DNA of 64,000 bases, taken from NCBI RefSeq assembly GCF_003425685.1, contig NZ_QJKM01000017.1, forward strand, positions 1 to 64,000, given 5' to 3'. Position 1 is the stretch's first letter. Each line of letters opens with the position of its first letter. The notes under the pieces are model-generated. The model had not been told where the DNA came from, made no database searches, and worked only from the letters and a program-made list of their open reading frames with translations. The translations under genes were made by a program, and so were the position numbers. The stretch comes from Rhizobium terrae. Its GTDB lineage: Bacteria; Pseudomonadota; Alphaproteobacteria; Rhizobiales; Rhizobiaceae. Shown piece after piece: positions 45,182-53,587 of this stretch.

Positions 45182-46327
45182 ATGAACGCATTGAAGAACA
45201 AGGAAAGGCGGCCGGCCGGAAGAGGCCAGGCTGCAGCCGGCACCCGCCCCTCGCGTGGGCCTGCCGGACAGGCAAGATCACCGTCTCCGAAACCGTCCGG
45301 CCGTCCGCCCGAGAAGGCCGCCAAGCCGGCGCCGGAAAAGGCCGCCAAACCCACCCAAGCCGCACCTGTCGAAACCCGTGCGCTTCTGTCGCGAAACGGC
45401 GAACGGCCGGCGGAACGGGTGCCGGTCATCCTGGAATCCGCCGGTGCCGGCGATTTCCACCTGATCGACAGCGGCAATGGCCTGAAGCTCGAGCAATACG
45501 GCCCCTACCGTATCGTCCGGCCGGAGGCACAGGCGCTCTGGCAGCCCTCGCTGCCGGCGCATCTCTGGGAAAAGGCCGACGCCGTGTTCACCGGCGATAC
45601 GGACGAGGATGGCATGGGCCGCTGGCGTTTTCCGAAGGAGGCGCTCGGTGAAACCTGGCCGCTTTCCCTGGCGGGCGTCGATTTTCTCGGCCGCTTCACG
45701 GCCTTCCGGCATGTCGGCGTTTTTCCGGAGCAGATCGTCCATTGGGATTGGATGAAGGCGCGCGTGGAAGAGGCCGAAAGAGAAAAAGAGCGGCCGGTCC
45801 GGGTGTTGAACCTTTTCGGTTATACGGGCGTCGCCTCGCTGGTCGCCGCCGCCGCCGGCGCGGAAGTCACCCATGTGGATGCCTCGAAGAAGGCGATCGG
45901 CTGGGCACGCGAAAACCAGGCGCTTGCCCGGCTCGATAAGGCGCCGATCCGCTGGATATGCGAGGACGCGATGAAGTTCATCCTGCGCGAGGAGCGGCGC
46001 GGCAATAGATACGACATCATCCTCACCGACCCGCCGAAGTTCGGCCGCGGCCCGAATGGCGAGGTCTGGCAGCTTTTCGACCATCTGCCGCTGATGCTGG
46101 ACATCTGCCGCGAACTCCTTTCCTCGAAAGCCATCGGCCTGGTGCTCACGGCCTATTCCATCCGCGCGAGCTTCTATTCCATTCACGAGCTGATGCGCGA
46201 GACGATGCGCGGCGCCGGCGGTGCGGTCGAATCGGGCGAACTCGTCATCCGCGAGGCGGGCCTGGACGGCAAAAGCCCCGGCCGTGCGCTTTCCACGTCC
46301 CTCTTCAGTCGCTGGGTGCCGGCATGA
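45182..46327 (+). CDS. RlmI/RlmK-like SAM-dependent rRNA methyltransferase
   Basis: 381 residues. The first 65 are Lys/Pro/Ala-rich and disordered (EKAAKPAPEKAAKPTQ). The core is a class I methyltransferase: motif I NLFGYTGVASLVAAAAGAEV, then VDASKKAIGWARENQ, motif IV LTDPPKFGRG, and TAYSIRASFYSIHEL. Members methylate C5 of cytidines in 23S rRNA; here the exact target is inferred. The ATG at 45182 lies within the low-complexity lead, so a later start is possible. Overlaps the trmH-like gene by 4 bases (ATGA). Confidence 0.86.
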   Translation: MNALKNKERRPAGRGQAAAGTRPSRGPAGQARSPSPKPSGRPPEKAAKPAPEKAAKPTQAAPVETRALLSRNGERPAERVPVILESAGAGDFHLIDSGNGLKLEQYGPYRIVRPEAQALWQPSLPAHLWEKADAVFTGDTDEDGMGRWRFPKEALGETWPLSLAGVDFLGRFTAFRHVGVFPEQIVHWDWMKARVEEAEREKERPVRVLNLFGYTGVASLVAAAAGAEVTHVDASKKAIGWARENQALARLDKAPIRWICEDAMKFILREERRGNRYDIILTDPPKFGRGPNGEVWQLFDHLPLMLDICRELLSSKAIGLVLTAYSIRASFYSIHELMRETMRGAGGAVESGELVIREAGLDGKSPGRALSTSLFSRWVPA

Positions 46328-47199
46328 CCGACGATTTTCAGAAATCCGCAGCCCACAGGCCGGGACCGGGGCGGGTCGGCCAGGTGAAGGAAGTCACCTC
46401 GCTTGCCAATCCGATCATCAAGGACATCAAGGCGCTCACGAACAAGAAGGACCGAGAGGAAAGCGGCACCTTCATGGCGGAAGGCCTGAAGCTCGTCATC
46501 GAAGCCCTGGAGCTCGGTTGGTCGATCCGCACGCTGGTCTACGCCAAGGCCGCCAAGGGCAAGCCGCTGGTCGAGCAGGTGGCCGCAAAGACCGTCGCCC
46601 ATGGCGGGCTTGTCCTGGAAGTCAGCGAAAAGGTGCTGTCATCCGTCACCCGCCGCGACAATCCGCAGATGGTCGTCGGCATCTTCGAGCAGCGCTGGAA
46701 ACGGCTGGACGATCTCAAACCGCAAAGAGACGAGACTTTCGTGGCGCTCGACCGCGTCCGCGATCCCGGCAATCTTGGCACGATCATCCGCACGGCCGAT
46801 GCAGCCGGCGCTTCCGGCGTCATCCTCGTCGGAGAAAGCACCGATCCCTTCTCGCTCGAAACCGTGCGCGCTACCATGGGCTCGGTCTTCGCCATGCCGG
46901 TCGTCAGATGTTCGGCGGAAGAGTTTCTCGCCTGGCAGAAGCGTTCCGGCGCGCAGGTCGTCGCGACCCATCTCTCCGGCGCCGTCGACTACCGTACGGT
47001 GGATTATGCGAAGAAGCCGACCGTCCTTCTGATGGGCAACGAACAGTCCGGCCTGCCGGACAATCTCGCCGGGGCCGCCGACCGCACCGTGCGTATTCCG
47101 CAGCAGGGCAGGGCGGATTCGCTCAACTTGGCCGTCGCCACCGCCGTGATGCTGTTCGAGGCTCGCCGCCAACTGCTTTCCCTGGATGAGAAGAAATGA
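46324..47199 (+). CDS. SpoU/TrmH-family RNA 2'-O-ribose methyltransferase
   Basis: 291 residues with a deep trefoil knot. Motif 1 [21 protein letters not shown] (shortened here: [15 protein letters not shown]), motif 2 [10 protein letters not shown], motif 3 [22 protein letters not shown]. The N-terminal L30-like substrate domain ([20 protein letters not shown]) suggests rRNA (RlmB/TsnR-like) rather than tRNA. Middle of a three-gene run with 4-base ATGA overlaps on both sides. Confidence 0.93.
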   Translation: MTDDFQKSAAHRPGPGRVGQVKEVTSLANPIIKDIKALTNKKDREESGTFMAEGLKLVIEALELGWSIRTLVYAKAAKGKPLVEQVAAKTVAHGGLVLEVSEKVLSSVTRRDNPQMVVGIFEQRWKRLDDLKPQRDETFVALDRVRDPGNLGTIIRTADAAGASGVILVGESTDPFSLETVRATMGSVFAMPVVRCSAEEFLAWQKRSGAQVVATHLSGAVDYRTVDYAKKPTVLLMGNEQSGLPDNLAGAADRTVRIPQQGRADSLNLAVATAVMLFEARRQLLSLDEKK

Positions 47200-47699
47200 C
47201 CGGACGCCGCGCTTTTTTGTCGAGGCCGCTCGCGGCCGTGATCGTCATCGTGTTCGCCGTCATCCTCGACCAGGTGATCAAGATCGCCGTCGAAAACTAC
47301 CTGCCGATGGAAGAACCGGTGCCTCTTCTGCCGGTTCTGGCGCTTTACCGCACCTATAATCTCGGCGTCGCTTTCTCGCTTCTGTCGGGCATGGAGCGGG
47401 AATTCATCGTCGGCATGCGGGTCCTTATCGTCGCCTTCGTGCTCTGGCTCTGGCGCCGCACGCCGAAGGACCGGCCTTTTGCCCATTCCGGGTTCGCGCT
47501 GATCATCGCCGGCGCTGTCGGCAACCTGATCGACGGCTTCGTTTACGGCCACGTGATCGACTATGTCCTGTTCCACACCGAGACATGGTCCTTCGCCGTC
47601 TTCAACCTTGCGGACAGTTTCATCACCATCGGCGCGGGTCTGGTGATCCTCGACGAACTTTTCGGCCCGAAAAACAAGCCGGAAACGACCGATCAGTAA
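47196..47699 (+). CDS. lspA: Lipoprotein signal peptidase (SPase II)
   Basis: 167 residues, four membrane helices. The catalytic aspartates are D122 (GHVIDYV) and D140 (FNLADSF); also [10 protein letters not shown] and [10 protein letters not shown]. It cleaves prolipoproteins at the lipobox. ATGA overlap with the trmH-like gene. A 12-bp palindrome, GTAAAATTTTAC (47696-47707), overlaps the stop codon. Confidence 0.95.
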   Translation: MTGRRAFLSRPLAAVIVIVFAVILDQVIKIAVENYLPMEEPVPLLPVLALYRTYNLGVAFSLLSGMEREFIVGMRVLIVAFVLWLWRRTPKDRPFAHSGFALIIAGAVGNLIDGFVYGHVIDYVLFHTETWSFAVFNLADSFITIGAGLVILDELFGPKNKPETTDQ

Positions 47700-47754
47700 A
47701 ATTTTACCGGATTGATCTAAGGATTGGGAAAGAAACCTCGGTAGTCTTTCCCGC

Positions 47755-49524
47755 ATGCGCGATATTGCCGAAATACATGAACGTATCTCCAGAGCGTTCG
47801 CGTCTCCCGCCGCGGCCGATGTCGCCGCGCCGGCGGCCGAACAGGTCGTGCCTGCCTTGGGATTGCAGGCGAACGGCCGGGAGAGGCGTTCCCGCAATGC
47901 GTTCGCCGCTCTCTTCGCGCGGATTTCCGCATGGCGGCAGAAACGCACGGTCGCGCGCCTCCATCAGGCCTGGAAGGATGCCGAGTCGGCAAGCGCCGCA
48001 AAATCCCGGCAGATCGCGACCGTCGTCCATGAGATACGCACCCCGCTGAACGGCATTCTCGGCATGACCCATCTGCTCGGCCAGACGAAACTGACGGCCG
48101 AGCAGCAGAATTACCTGAGCGGCATCCGCCAGTCCGGCTACGCGCTGGCGCAGCTCGTCGAGGACCTGCTCGATTATTCGACGCTGGAGGCCGGCCGCTT
48201 CAAGCTGAACAACCGTGCCGAAAACCTGCGGCACCTGATCGAAAGCGTGGTCGAGATGCTGGCGCCGCGTGCGCACGAAAAGCGCATTGAGATCGCCGCG
48301 ACCGTCGCCGCCGACGTGCCGGATCTTCTGGATTTCGACCCGGCGCGCATCCGCCAGGTCCTCTTCAACGTCATCGGCAATGCCGTGAAGTTCACGTCCG
48401 AAGGCGGCGTGCTGGTCCGCGCCTTCCTAGAGAACGATACCGTGGCGATCGCCGTCGTCGATACCGGCCCGGGCATGACCCTCGTTGAGCAGGAACGGAT
48501 CTTCGGGGAGTTCGAACAGGCCGGCAGCCCGGAGGCGCGCAGCGGCGGCACGGGCCTCGGGCTCGGCATCGCCTCCCGCATCCTTGCCGAATTCTCGGGC
48601 TCGCTTTCCGTGATCAGCCGCAAGGGGATGGGCAGCACGTTCACGATCCGCTTTCCGCTGCACCTTGCGGAAGCGTCGCAATCCGGGGCGGTCGAAAGGG
48701 ACCAGTTGCTGGCGAAATCGCGGGTCCTGTTGCTGGCACCCGACGGCCCGGCCGCAAAGGCGACCGTCGCCACCATCGAGACGCTCGGCGGACGGTGCCG
48801 GCACGTCTCGAACACGGCCGAAGCGCAGATGCTGATCGATCGCGCCGCCGCCGGCCCGGTCGCCTATACGGACCTGATCGTCGACCATCGGCTCGCATCG
48901 GATTACGCCCATGAAAAGGCGCATGCGCCTCTCCACCGCATCCTGCTCGTCAATCCGGAGGAACGTGCCTCCCAGCCGCAGGATTTCTTCGACGCCTGGC
49001 TCATCCGACCGCTGCGCGAAAAGTCCCTGATCGATGTGTTGAGCGGCCGCCTGCGCGGCTTCGGCACGCGCGACGCCTTGAACGACAATCAGGCGGTGCC
49101 GCCGCCGCCGGTGATCGAGAAACATGCCGAAGGGCTCGACGTCTTGCTCGGCGAGGACGACCCCGTCAACGCGCTTCTCATCCGGGTCGCTCTGGAAAAG
49201 GCCGGCCACCGGGTGCGCCGTTTCGAGGATTTTACGGCTTTGATCGAGGCGGCTGCCGACGAGGAAAGGCGGCCCGACCTCATCCTGTCCGACATGCACA
49301 TGCCGGGCGGAACCGTCCTCGATCTCCTCTCGGCGCTGCATGCCGACGCCCGCCCGCCGCTTCCCGTGATCGTACTGACCGGCGACGGTCGGGACAAGGC
49401 GAAGCGCGAAGCATTGCTTGGCGGGGCCAGCTGCGTGTTGGAAAAACCTGTTGATCCGATGAGGCTTTTGAAGGAGGTCCAGGCGCTCGGCGTTCTGGCC
49501 GCCGAGCGGCAACAGGCACGTTGA
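47755..49524 (+). CDS. Cytoplasmic hybrid histidine kinase with degenerate and intact receiver domains
   Basis: 589 residues, no membrane segment. A short N-terminus with a helical lead (about 60-85), HisKA with H92 in VVHEIRTPLNG, and HATPase_c (NAVKFTSEGG, DTGPGM, GGTGLGLGI). Next, a receiver-like domain at about 322-432 (LIVDHRL holds D377 but the acidic pocket is altered), then a true receiver at about 463-580 with phospho-acceptor D513 in LILSDMHMPGG. The signal is unknown. In rhizobia a kinase of this type sits between lspA and olsB. Confidence 0.88.
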   Translation: MRDIAEIHERISRAFASPAAADVAAPAAEQVVPALGLQANGRERRSRNAFAALFARISAWRQKRTVARLHQAWKDAESASAAKSRQIATVVHEIRTPLNGILGMTHLLGQTKLTAEQQNYLSGIRQSGYALAQLVEDLLDYSTLEAGRFKLNNRAENLRHLIESVVEMLAPRAHEKRIEIAATVAADVPDLLDFDPARIRQVLFNVIGNAVKFTSEGGVLVRAFLENDTVAIAVVDTGPGMTLVEQERIFGEFEQAGSPEARSGGTGLGLGIASRILAEFSGSLSVISRKGMGSTFTIRFPLHLAEASQSGAVERDQLLAKSRVLLLAPDGPAAKATVATIETLGGRCRHVSNTAEAQMLIDRAAAGPVAYTDLIVDHRLASDYAHEKAHAPLHRILLVNPEERASQPQDFFDAWLIRPLREKSLIDVLSGRLRGFGTRDALNDNQAVPPPPVIEKHAEGLDVLLGEDDPVNALLIRVALEKAGHRVRRFEDFTALIEAAADEERRPDLILSDMHMPGGTVLDLLSALHADARPPLPVIVLTGDGRDKAKREALLGGASCVLEKPVDPMRLLKEVQALGVLAAERQQAR

Positions 49525-49623
49525 CGAGATCGGGTCGGGAACATATTGTGACAGCAACTGTCACGTTCTTGTCGCAGAGAAGTGATTAATGACGGTGATC
49601 TAACCGGTACGGGAAGAATCACC

Positions 49624-50496
49624 ATGGCTATTGAACTCCTGAACCGTGAATTGACCCCTGAAAAAAACCAGGCGCCGGCCCCTATTCCGGCAAGCGGCGA
49701 TACATTCGGCCGCATAGGCTCGCTTGAAACCCGACTGGCTCGCAACGAGCGCGAAATCGATGCTGCGCAGGCGGTTCGGTATCGCGTTTTCGTCGAGGAG
49801 ATGAATGCGACCCTGAACCCCGAGGCGATGCGCATCCAGCGTGACGTCGATGCCTATGATCCTATCTGCGACCATCTTCTGGTCGTCGATCACGCGATCG
49901 AAGGCGATATCGAGGAACAGATCGTCGGCACCTATCGCCTGCTCCGGCAGGAAGTGGCGCTCGCCAACGGCGGCTTCTATTCCGCGTCCGAATTCGACAT
50001 CGAGCCGCTGCTCGCCCGGCACCCGGACAAGCAGTTCATGGAGCTCGGCCGTTCCTGCGTGCTGCCGGACTACCGCACCAAGCGCACGGTGGAACTGCTC
50101 TGGCAAGGCAACTGGGCCTATTCGCTGAAGCATGGCATGAACGCCATGTTCGGCTGCGCCTCCTTCCCCGGCACCGATCCTAAGGAGCACGCGATGGCGC
50201 TCTCCTTCCTGCATCACACGGTTCTCGCGAAGGGCGATTGGGCGGTTTCCGCGCTTCCGGAACTGCACCAGTCGATGGATCTGATGCCGACGGAGGAGAT
50301 CAACGGCCGCAAGGCGCTCTCCTCCCTGCCGCCCCTGATCAAGGGTTACCTCCGCCTCGGCGCCATGGTCGGCAACGGCGCGGTCATCGATCACGCCTTC
50401 AACACCACCGACGTCCTGATTGTCCTGCCGATCGCCTCGATCTCGGACCGCTACATCAATTATTACGGCGCCGACGCCGGCCGGTTCGCAAGCTGA
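49624..50496 (+). CDS. olsB: Ornithine N-alpha-acyltransferase (lyso-ornithine-lipid synthase)
   Basis: A 290-residue GNAT-type, hemolysin-like acyltransferase that transfers a 3-hydroxyacyl chain from ACP to ornithine, the first step in making phosphate-free ornithine lipids. Seen: ARNEREIDAAQAVRYRVFVEEM, DVDAYDPICDHLLVVD, IVGTYRLLRQE, FMELGRSCVLPDYRT, MFGCASFPGTDP. Assignment rests on this sequence and on its place upstream of maeB(tme), as in Sinorhizobium. Start ATG 49624. The partner olsA (second acylation) is not in this window. Confidence 0.85.
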   Translation: MAIELLNRELTPEKNQAPAPIPASGDTFGRIGSLETRLARNEREIDAAQAVRYRVFVEEMNATLNPEAMRIQRDVDAYDPICDHLLVVDHAIEGDIEEQIVGTYRLLRQEVALANGGFYSASEFDIEPLLARHPDKQFMELGRSCVLPDYRTKRTVELLWQGNWAYSLKHGMNAMFGCASFPGTDPKEHAMALSFLHHTVLAKGDWAVSALPELHQSMDLMPTEEINGRKALSSLPPLIKGYLRLGAMVGNGAVIDHAFNTTDVLIVLPIASISDRYINYYGADAGRFAS

Positions 50497-50502
50497 TATG
50501 TT

Positions 50503-50891
50503 CTAGCGAACGAGCCGGATCGGCCCGTCATACTGTGCGACCCTTTCATCGGATGTAAGCAGAAGCATGCCTTCCGAAGTGGCTTGCGCAATTAAAATGC
50601 GGTCGAACGGGTCCTTGTGAATGATCTCGAGGCTGGCAACGAAAAGTCCGTGAGCTGCGGTGATCTGGACTTCATGAAAATCGTTTTTGATCAGCTGCTC
50701 ATATAGAAACCGAGGATGCAAAGCCAGCCGCGCCTTACCGGTGGAGTGTTTGATTGACAGTTCCCATATGCTGGCGGAGCTGAAGAATACTGTATTTCAG
50801 GATCCTCGATCATGCTGCGTGCATCTGAAGGAAGCCTGTCGGATGCGCCGACGAGCCATATTAAAAAATGAGAATCGAGAAGGATTCTCAT
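50503..50891 (-). pseudogene. PIN-domain toxin (VapC-like), frameshifted
   Basis: The N-terminal frame (50891 down to about 50780) encodes MRILLDSHFLIWLVGASDRL, a PIN start with the first Asp. The C-terminal frame (from about 50780 to 50503) gives SIWELSIKHSTGKARLAL then LEIIHKDPFDRILIAQATSEGMLLLTSDERV with the remaining acidic residues. They join at GCTCCGCCAGCATATGG, where two extra bases (or one missing) shift the frame. Neither half alone would be an RNase. The 5' end overlaps the antitoxin gene by 4 bases. Confidence 0.83.
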
Positions 50892-51145
50892 TTGTGCTCG
50901 CTGTAGAAGAGGTCTTCGATTTCCTTGTCGAGCGCTTTGTCGAGGTCTTCTGGAATGAAGAACTGACCGTCAAGAAACCCGATCCGGCGCTTCTTTTTCG
51001 GCGTCTCTTCTGCCGCCTCGTTGAGCGGCACCACCTTCACCATGGGCTTGCCGGCCTTGGCGATGACGAAACCTTCGCCCTTCGCGGCCTCTTCGACAAG
51101 GCGCGAAAGATGGGTCTTCGCTTCATGGATATTGACGGTCTTCAT
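50888..51145 (-). CDS. Phd/YefM-family antitoxin
   Basis: 85 residues. The N-terminal DNA-binding half is the Phd fold (KTVNIHEAKTHLSRLVEEAAKGEGFVIAKAGKPMVKVVPL: seen as IHEAKTHLSRLVEEA and VIAKAGKPMVKV); the C-terminal half (IPEDLDKALDKEIEDLFY) is the toxin-binding tail. ATGA overlap with the toxin gene is standard for these modules. It remains intact although the toxin is broken, so it may survive as a stand-alone repressor. Confidence 0.88.
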   Translation of the reverse strand: MKTVNIHEAKTHLSRLVEEAAKGEGFVIAKAGKPMVKVVPLNEAAEETPKKKRRIGFLDGQFFIPEDLDKALDKEIEDLFYSEHK

Positions 51146-51161
51146 GGCAAATATCCGGGCG

Positions 51162-51186
51162 GACTTAGTCCACTGAACTTAGTCCA
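51162..51186. promoter_or_regulatory. Candidate operator of the toxin-antitoxin module
   Basis: Two copies of ACTTAGTCCA (51163-51172 and 51177-51186), 14 bases apart. The first belongs to the palindrome GGACTTAGTCC. The pair lies 17-41 bases upstream of the antitoxin start, where Phd-type proteins bind to autoregulate. Confidence 0.55.
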
Positions 51187-51209
51187 CCCGGGGCGCTTTT
51201 CAACGGGAC

Positions 51210-53507
51210 TTATGTCCCGGCGTTGTAGGCCGCGATCGCCGCCATATTGACGATGTCTGAGTCCTTGGCGCCCATCGAGGTGATCTGCACCGATTTGTCG
51301 AGGCCGACGAGCAGCGGGCCGATGACGGTCGAGGCGCCGAGCTCCTGCAGCATGCGGGTCGAGATCGAGGCGGAATGGATGGCCGGCATGATGAGCACGT
51401 TGGCCGTGCCGGAAAGCCGGCAGAAAGGATACTGCTCCATCCGATGCGGATTGAGCGCCACGTCGGCCGCCATCTCGCCGTCATATTCGAAGTCGACACG
51501 CCGCTGGTCGAGGATTTTCACCGCTTCCCGCACCCGCTCCGAGCGTTCGCCGATCGGCTGGCCGAAGGTGGAATAGGCAAGCAGCGCGACGCGCGGCTCG
51601 TAGCCCATGCGTTTGGCGACCCGGGCGGCTTCGACGGCGATATCGGCGATCTGCTCGGCATTCGGCATGTCGTGCACGGCTGTATCGGCGACAAAGATCG
51701 TCCGGCCGCGGGAAATCACCAGCGATACACCGATCACCTTGTGACCCGGCTTGGCGTCGATGCAGCGGCGAACGTCCTGCAGCGCGGTGGCATAGTTACG
51801 GGTCGTTCCGGTCACCATCGCATCCGCATCGCCGATCGCCACCATCGTGGCTGCGAAATGGTTGCGGTCGTTATGGATCAGGCGCTGCACGTCGCGGTGA
51901 AGGAAGCCCTCACGCTGCAGGCGGGCGTAAAGATGATCGATATAGGCATCCACCCGGTTCGAGAGGCGGGCGTTGACGATCTCGATGCCGGGGCGGTCGA
52001 GGTCGATGCCGGCCTTTTCAGCCGTGGCACGGATCACGTCGTCGCGGCCGAGCAGGATCGCCGTGCCGAGCTTATGATGCGTGAAGGTGATCGCCGCACG
52101 CATGACCTGCTCTTCCTCGGCCTCGGCGAAGACGACCCGCTTGGGGAAGCGGCGGACGCGCTCGTAGATGCCCTGGGTGGTTGCTGCGATCGGGTCGCGA
52201 CGGGCGGAAAGCTCGCGGCCATAGGCGGCAAGGTCGGCGATGTTCCGGCGCGCGACGCCGCTCTCCATGGCCGCTTCCGCGACCGCCACCGGGATCGCCG
52301 AGATCAGCCTGGGATCGAACGGCACCGGAATGATGTATTGGGCGCCGAACCGAGGACGGTTACCCTGGTAGGCGGCGGCGACGTCGTCCGGCACATCCTC
52401 GCGGGCAAGGTTTGCAAGCGCTTGCGCGGCTGCGATCTTCATCGCATCGTTGATCTGGGTGGCGCGCACGTCGAGCGCACCGCGGAAGATGTAGGGGAAG
52501 CCGAGAACGTTGTTGACCTGGTTCGGGTAGTCGGAACGGCCGGTGGCCATGATCGCGTCGTCGCGGATGCGGGCGACTTCCTCCGGGGTGATTTCTGGAT
52601 CCGGGTTCGCCATGGCGAAGATGATCGGCTTATCGGCCATGGAGCGGATCATGTCTTCGCTGAAGGCGCCCTTCTGCGACAGGCCGAACACGACGTCCGC
52701 GCCCTGCATCGCCTCTTCGAGCGTCCGCTTGCTCGTCTTCACCGCATGGGCCGACTTCCACTGGTTCATGCCTTCGGTGCGCCCCTGGAAGATGACGCCC
52801 TTGGTGTCGCAGAGGATGATGTTTTCCGGGTTGAAACCCATCGCCTTGATGAGTTCGACGCAGGCGATTGCCGCAGCGCCCGCGCCGTTGCAGACGAGCT
52901 TGGTGGTCTTCAGGTCGCGCCCGGTGAGCTCCAGCGCGTTGATGAGGCCGGCGGCGGCGATGATCGCTGTTCCGTGCTGGTCGTCGTGGAAGACCGGGAT
53001 ATCCATCAGCTCGCGCAGGCGGCTTTCGATGACGAAGCACTCCGGCGCCTTGATGTCCTCCAGGTTGATGCCGCCGAAGGAGGGGCCGAGGTAGCGCACG
53101 CAGTTGATGAACTGGTCGACGTCTTCTGTATCCACTTCGAGATCGATGGAATCGACGTCGGCAAAGCGCTTGAAGAGGACCGACTTGCCTTCCATGACCG
53201 GCTTAGAGGCCAGCGCCCCGAGATTGCCGAGGCCGAGGATCGCCGTGCCGTTGGAGATGACGGCCACCATATTGCCGCGCGTCGTGTAATCATAGGCCGT
53301 CGCCGGATCGGCGGCGATCGCCTTCACGGGAACGGCAACGCCTGGAGAATAGGCGAGCGAAAGATCTCTCTGCGTCGCCATCGGCTTGGTTGGAACGACT
53401 TCCAGCTTACCGGGGCGGCCTTCGGAATGGAAATCGAGCGCTTCCTGTTCCGTCACCGAAGCGCGCGCCCGTGCGGCCTTCTCCGTGGCCTTGTCTTTCG
53501 CAGGCAT
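51210..53507 (-). CDS. maeB: NADP-dependent malic enzyme with phosphotransacetylase-like domain
   Basis: 765 residues: malic N-domain ([29 protein letters not shown]), NAD(P)-binding domain ([16 protein letters not shown], about 190-420) and a C-terminal phosphate-acetyltransferase-like domain (about 440-765, [21 protein letters not shown]). The last domain is regulatory in characterised relatives. Converts malate to pyruvate and CO2 for anabolism. Size and position next to mutS fit the rhizobial tme gene. Start ATG 53507. Confidence 0.96.
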   Translation of the reverse strand: MPAKDKATEKAARARASVTEQEALDFHSEGRPGKLEVVPTKPMATQRDLSLAYSPGVAVPVKAIAADPATAYDYTTRGNMVAVISNGTAILGLGNLGALASKPVMEGKSVLFKRFADVDSIDLEVDTEDVDQFINCVRYLGPSFGGINLEDIKAPECFVIESRLRELMDIPVFHDDQHGTAIIAAAGLINALELTGRDLKTTKLVCNGAGAAAIACVELIKAMGFNPENIILCDTKGVIFQGRTEGMNQWKSAHAVKTSKRTLEEAMQGADVVFGLSQKGAFSEDMIRSMADKPIIFAMANPDPEITPEEVARIRDDAIMATGRSDYPNQVNNVLGFPYIFRGALDVRATQINDAMKIAAAQALANLAREDVPDDVAAAYQGNRPRFGAQYIIPVPFDPRLISAIPVAVAEAAMESGVARRNIADLAAYGRELSARRDPIAATTQGIYERVRRFPKRVVFAEAEEEQVMRAAITFTHHKLGTAILLGRDDVIRATAEKAGIDLDRPGIEIVNARLSNRVDAYIDHLYARLQREGFLHRDVQRLIHNDRNHFAATMVAIGDADAMVTGTTRNYATALQDVRRCIDAKPGHKVIGVSLVISRGRTIFVADTAVHDMPNAEQIADIAVEAARVAKRMGYEPRVALLAYSTFGQPIGERSERVREAVKILDQRRVDFEYDGEMAADVALNPHRMEQYPFCRLSGTANVLIMPAIHSASISTRMLQELGASTVIGPLLVGLDKSVQITSMGAKDSDIVNMAAIAAYNAGT

Positions 53508-53587
53508 GTTCCCTCCAGGTTTTTGTGGGCAGCCGTCCTCTTGGCCGCGGCAGATGTTGTATTACAAGGGCCTTCATCGATAGTGTC

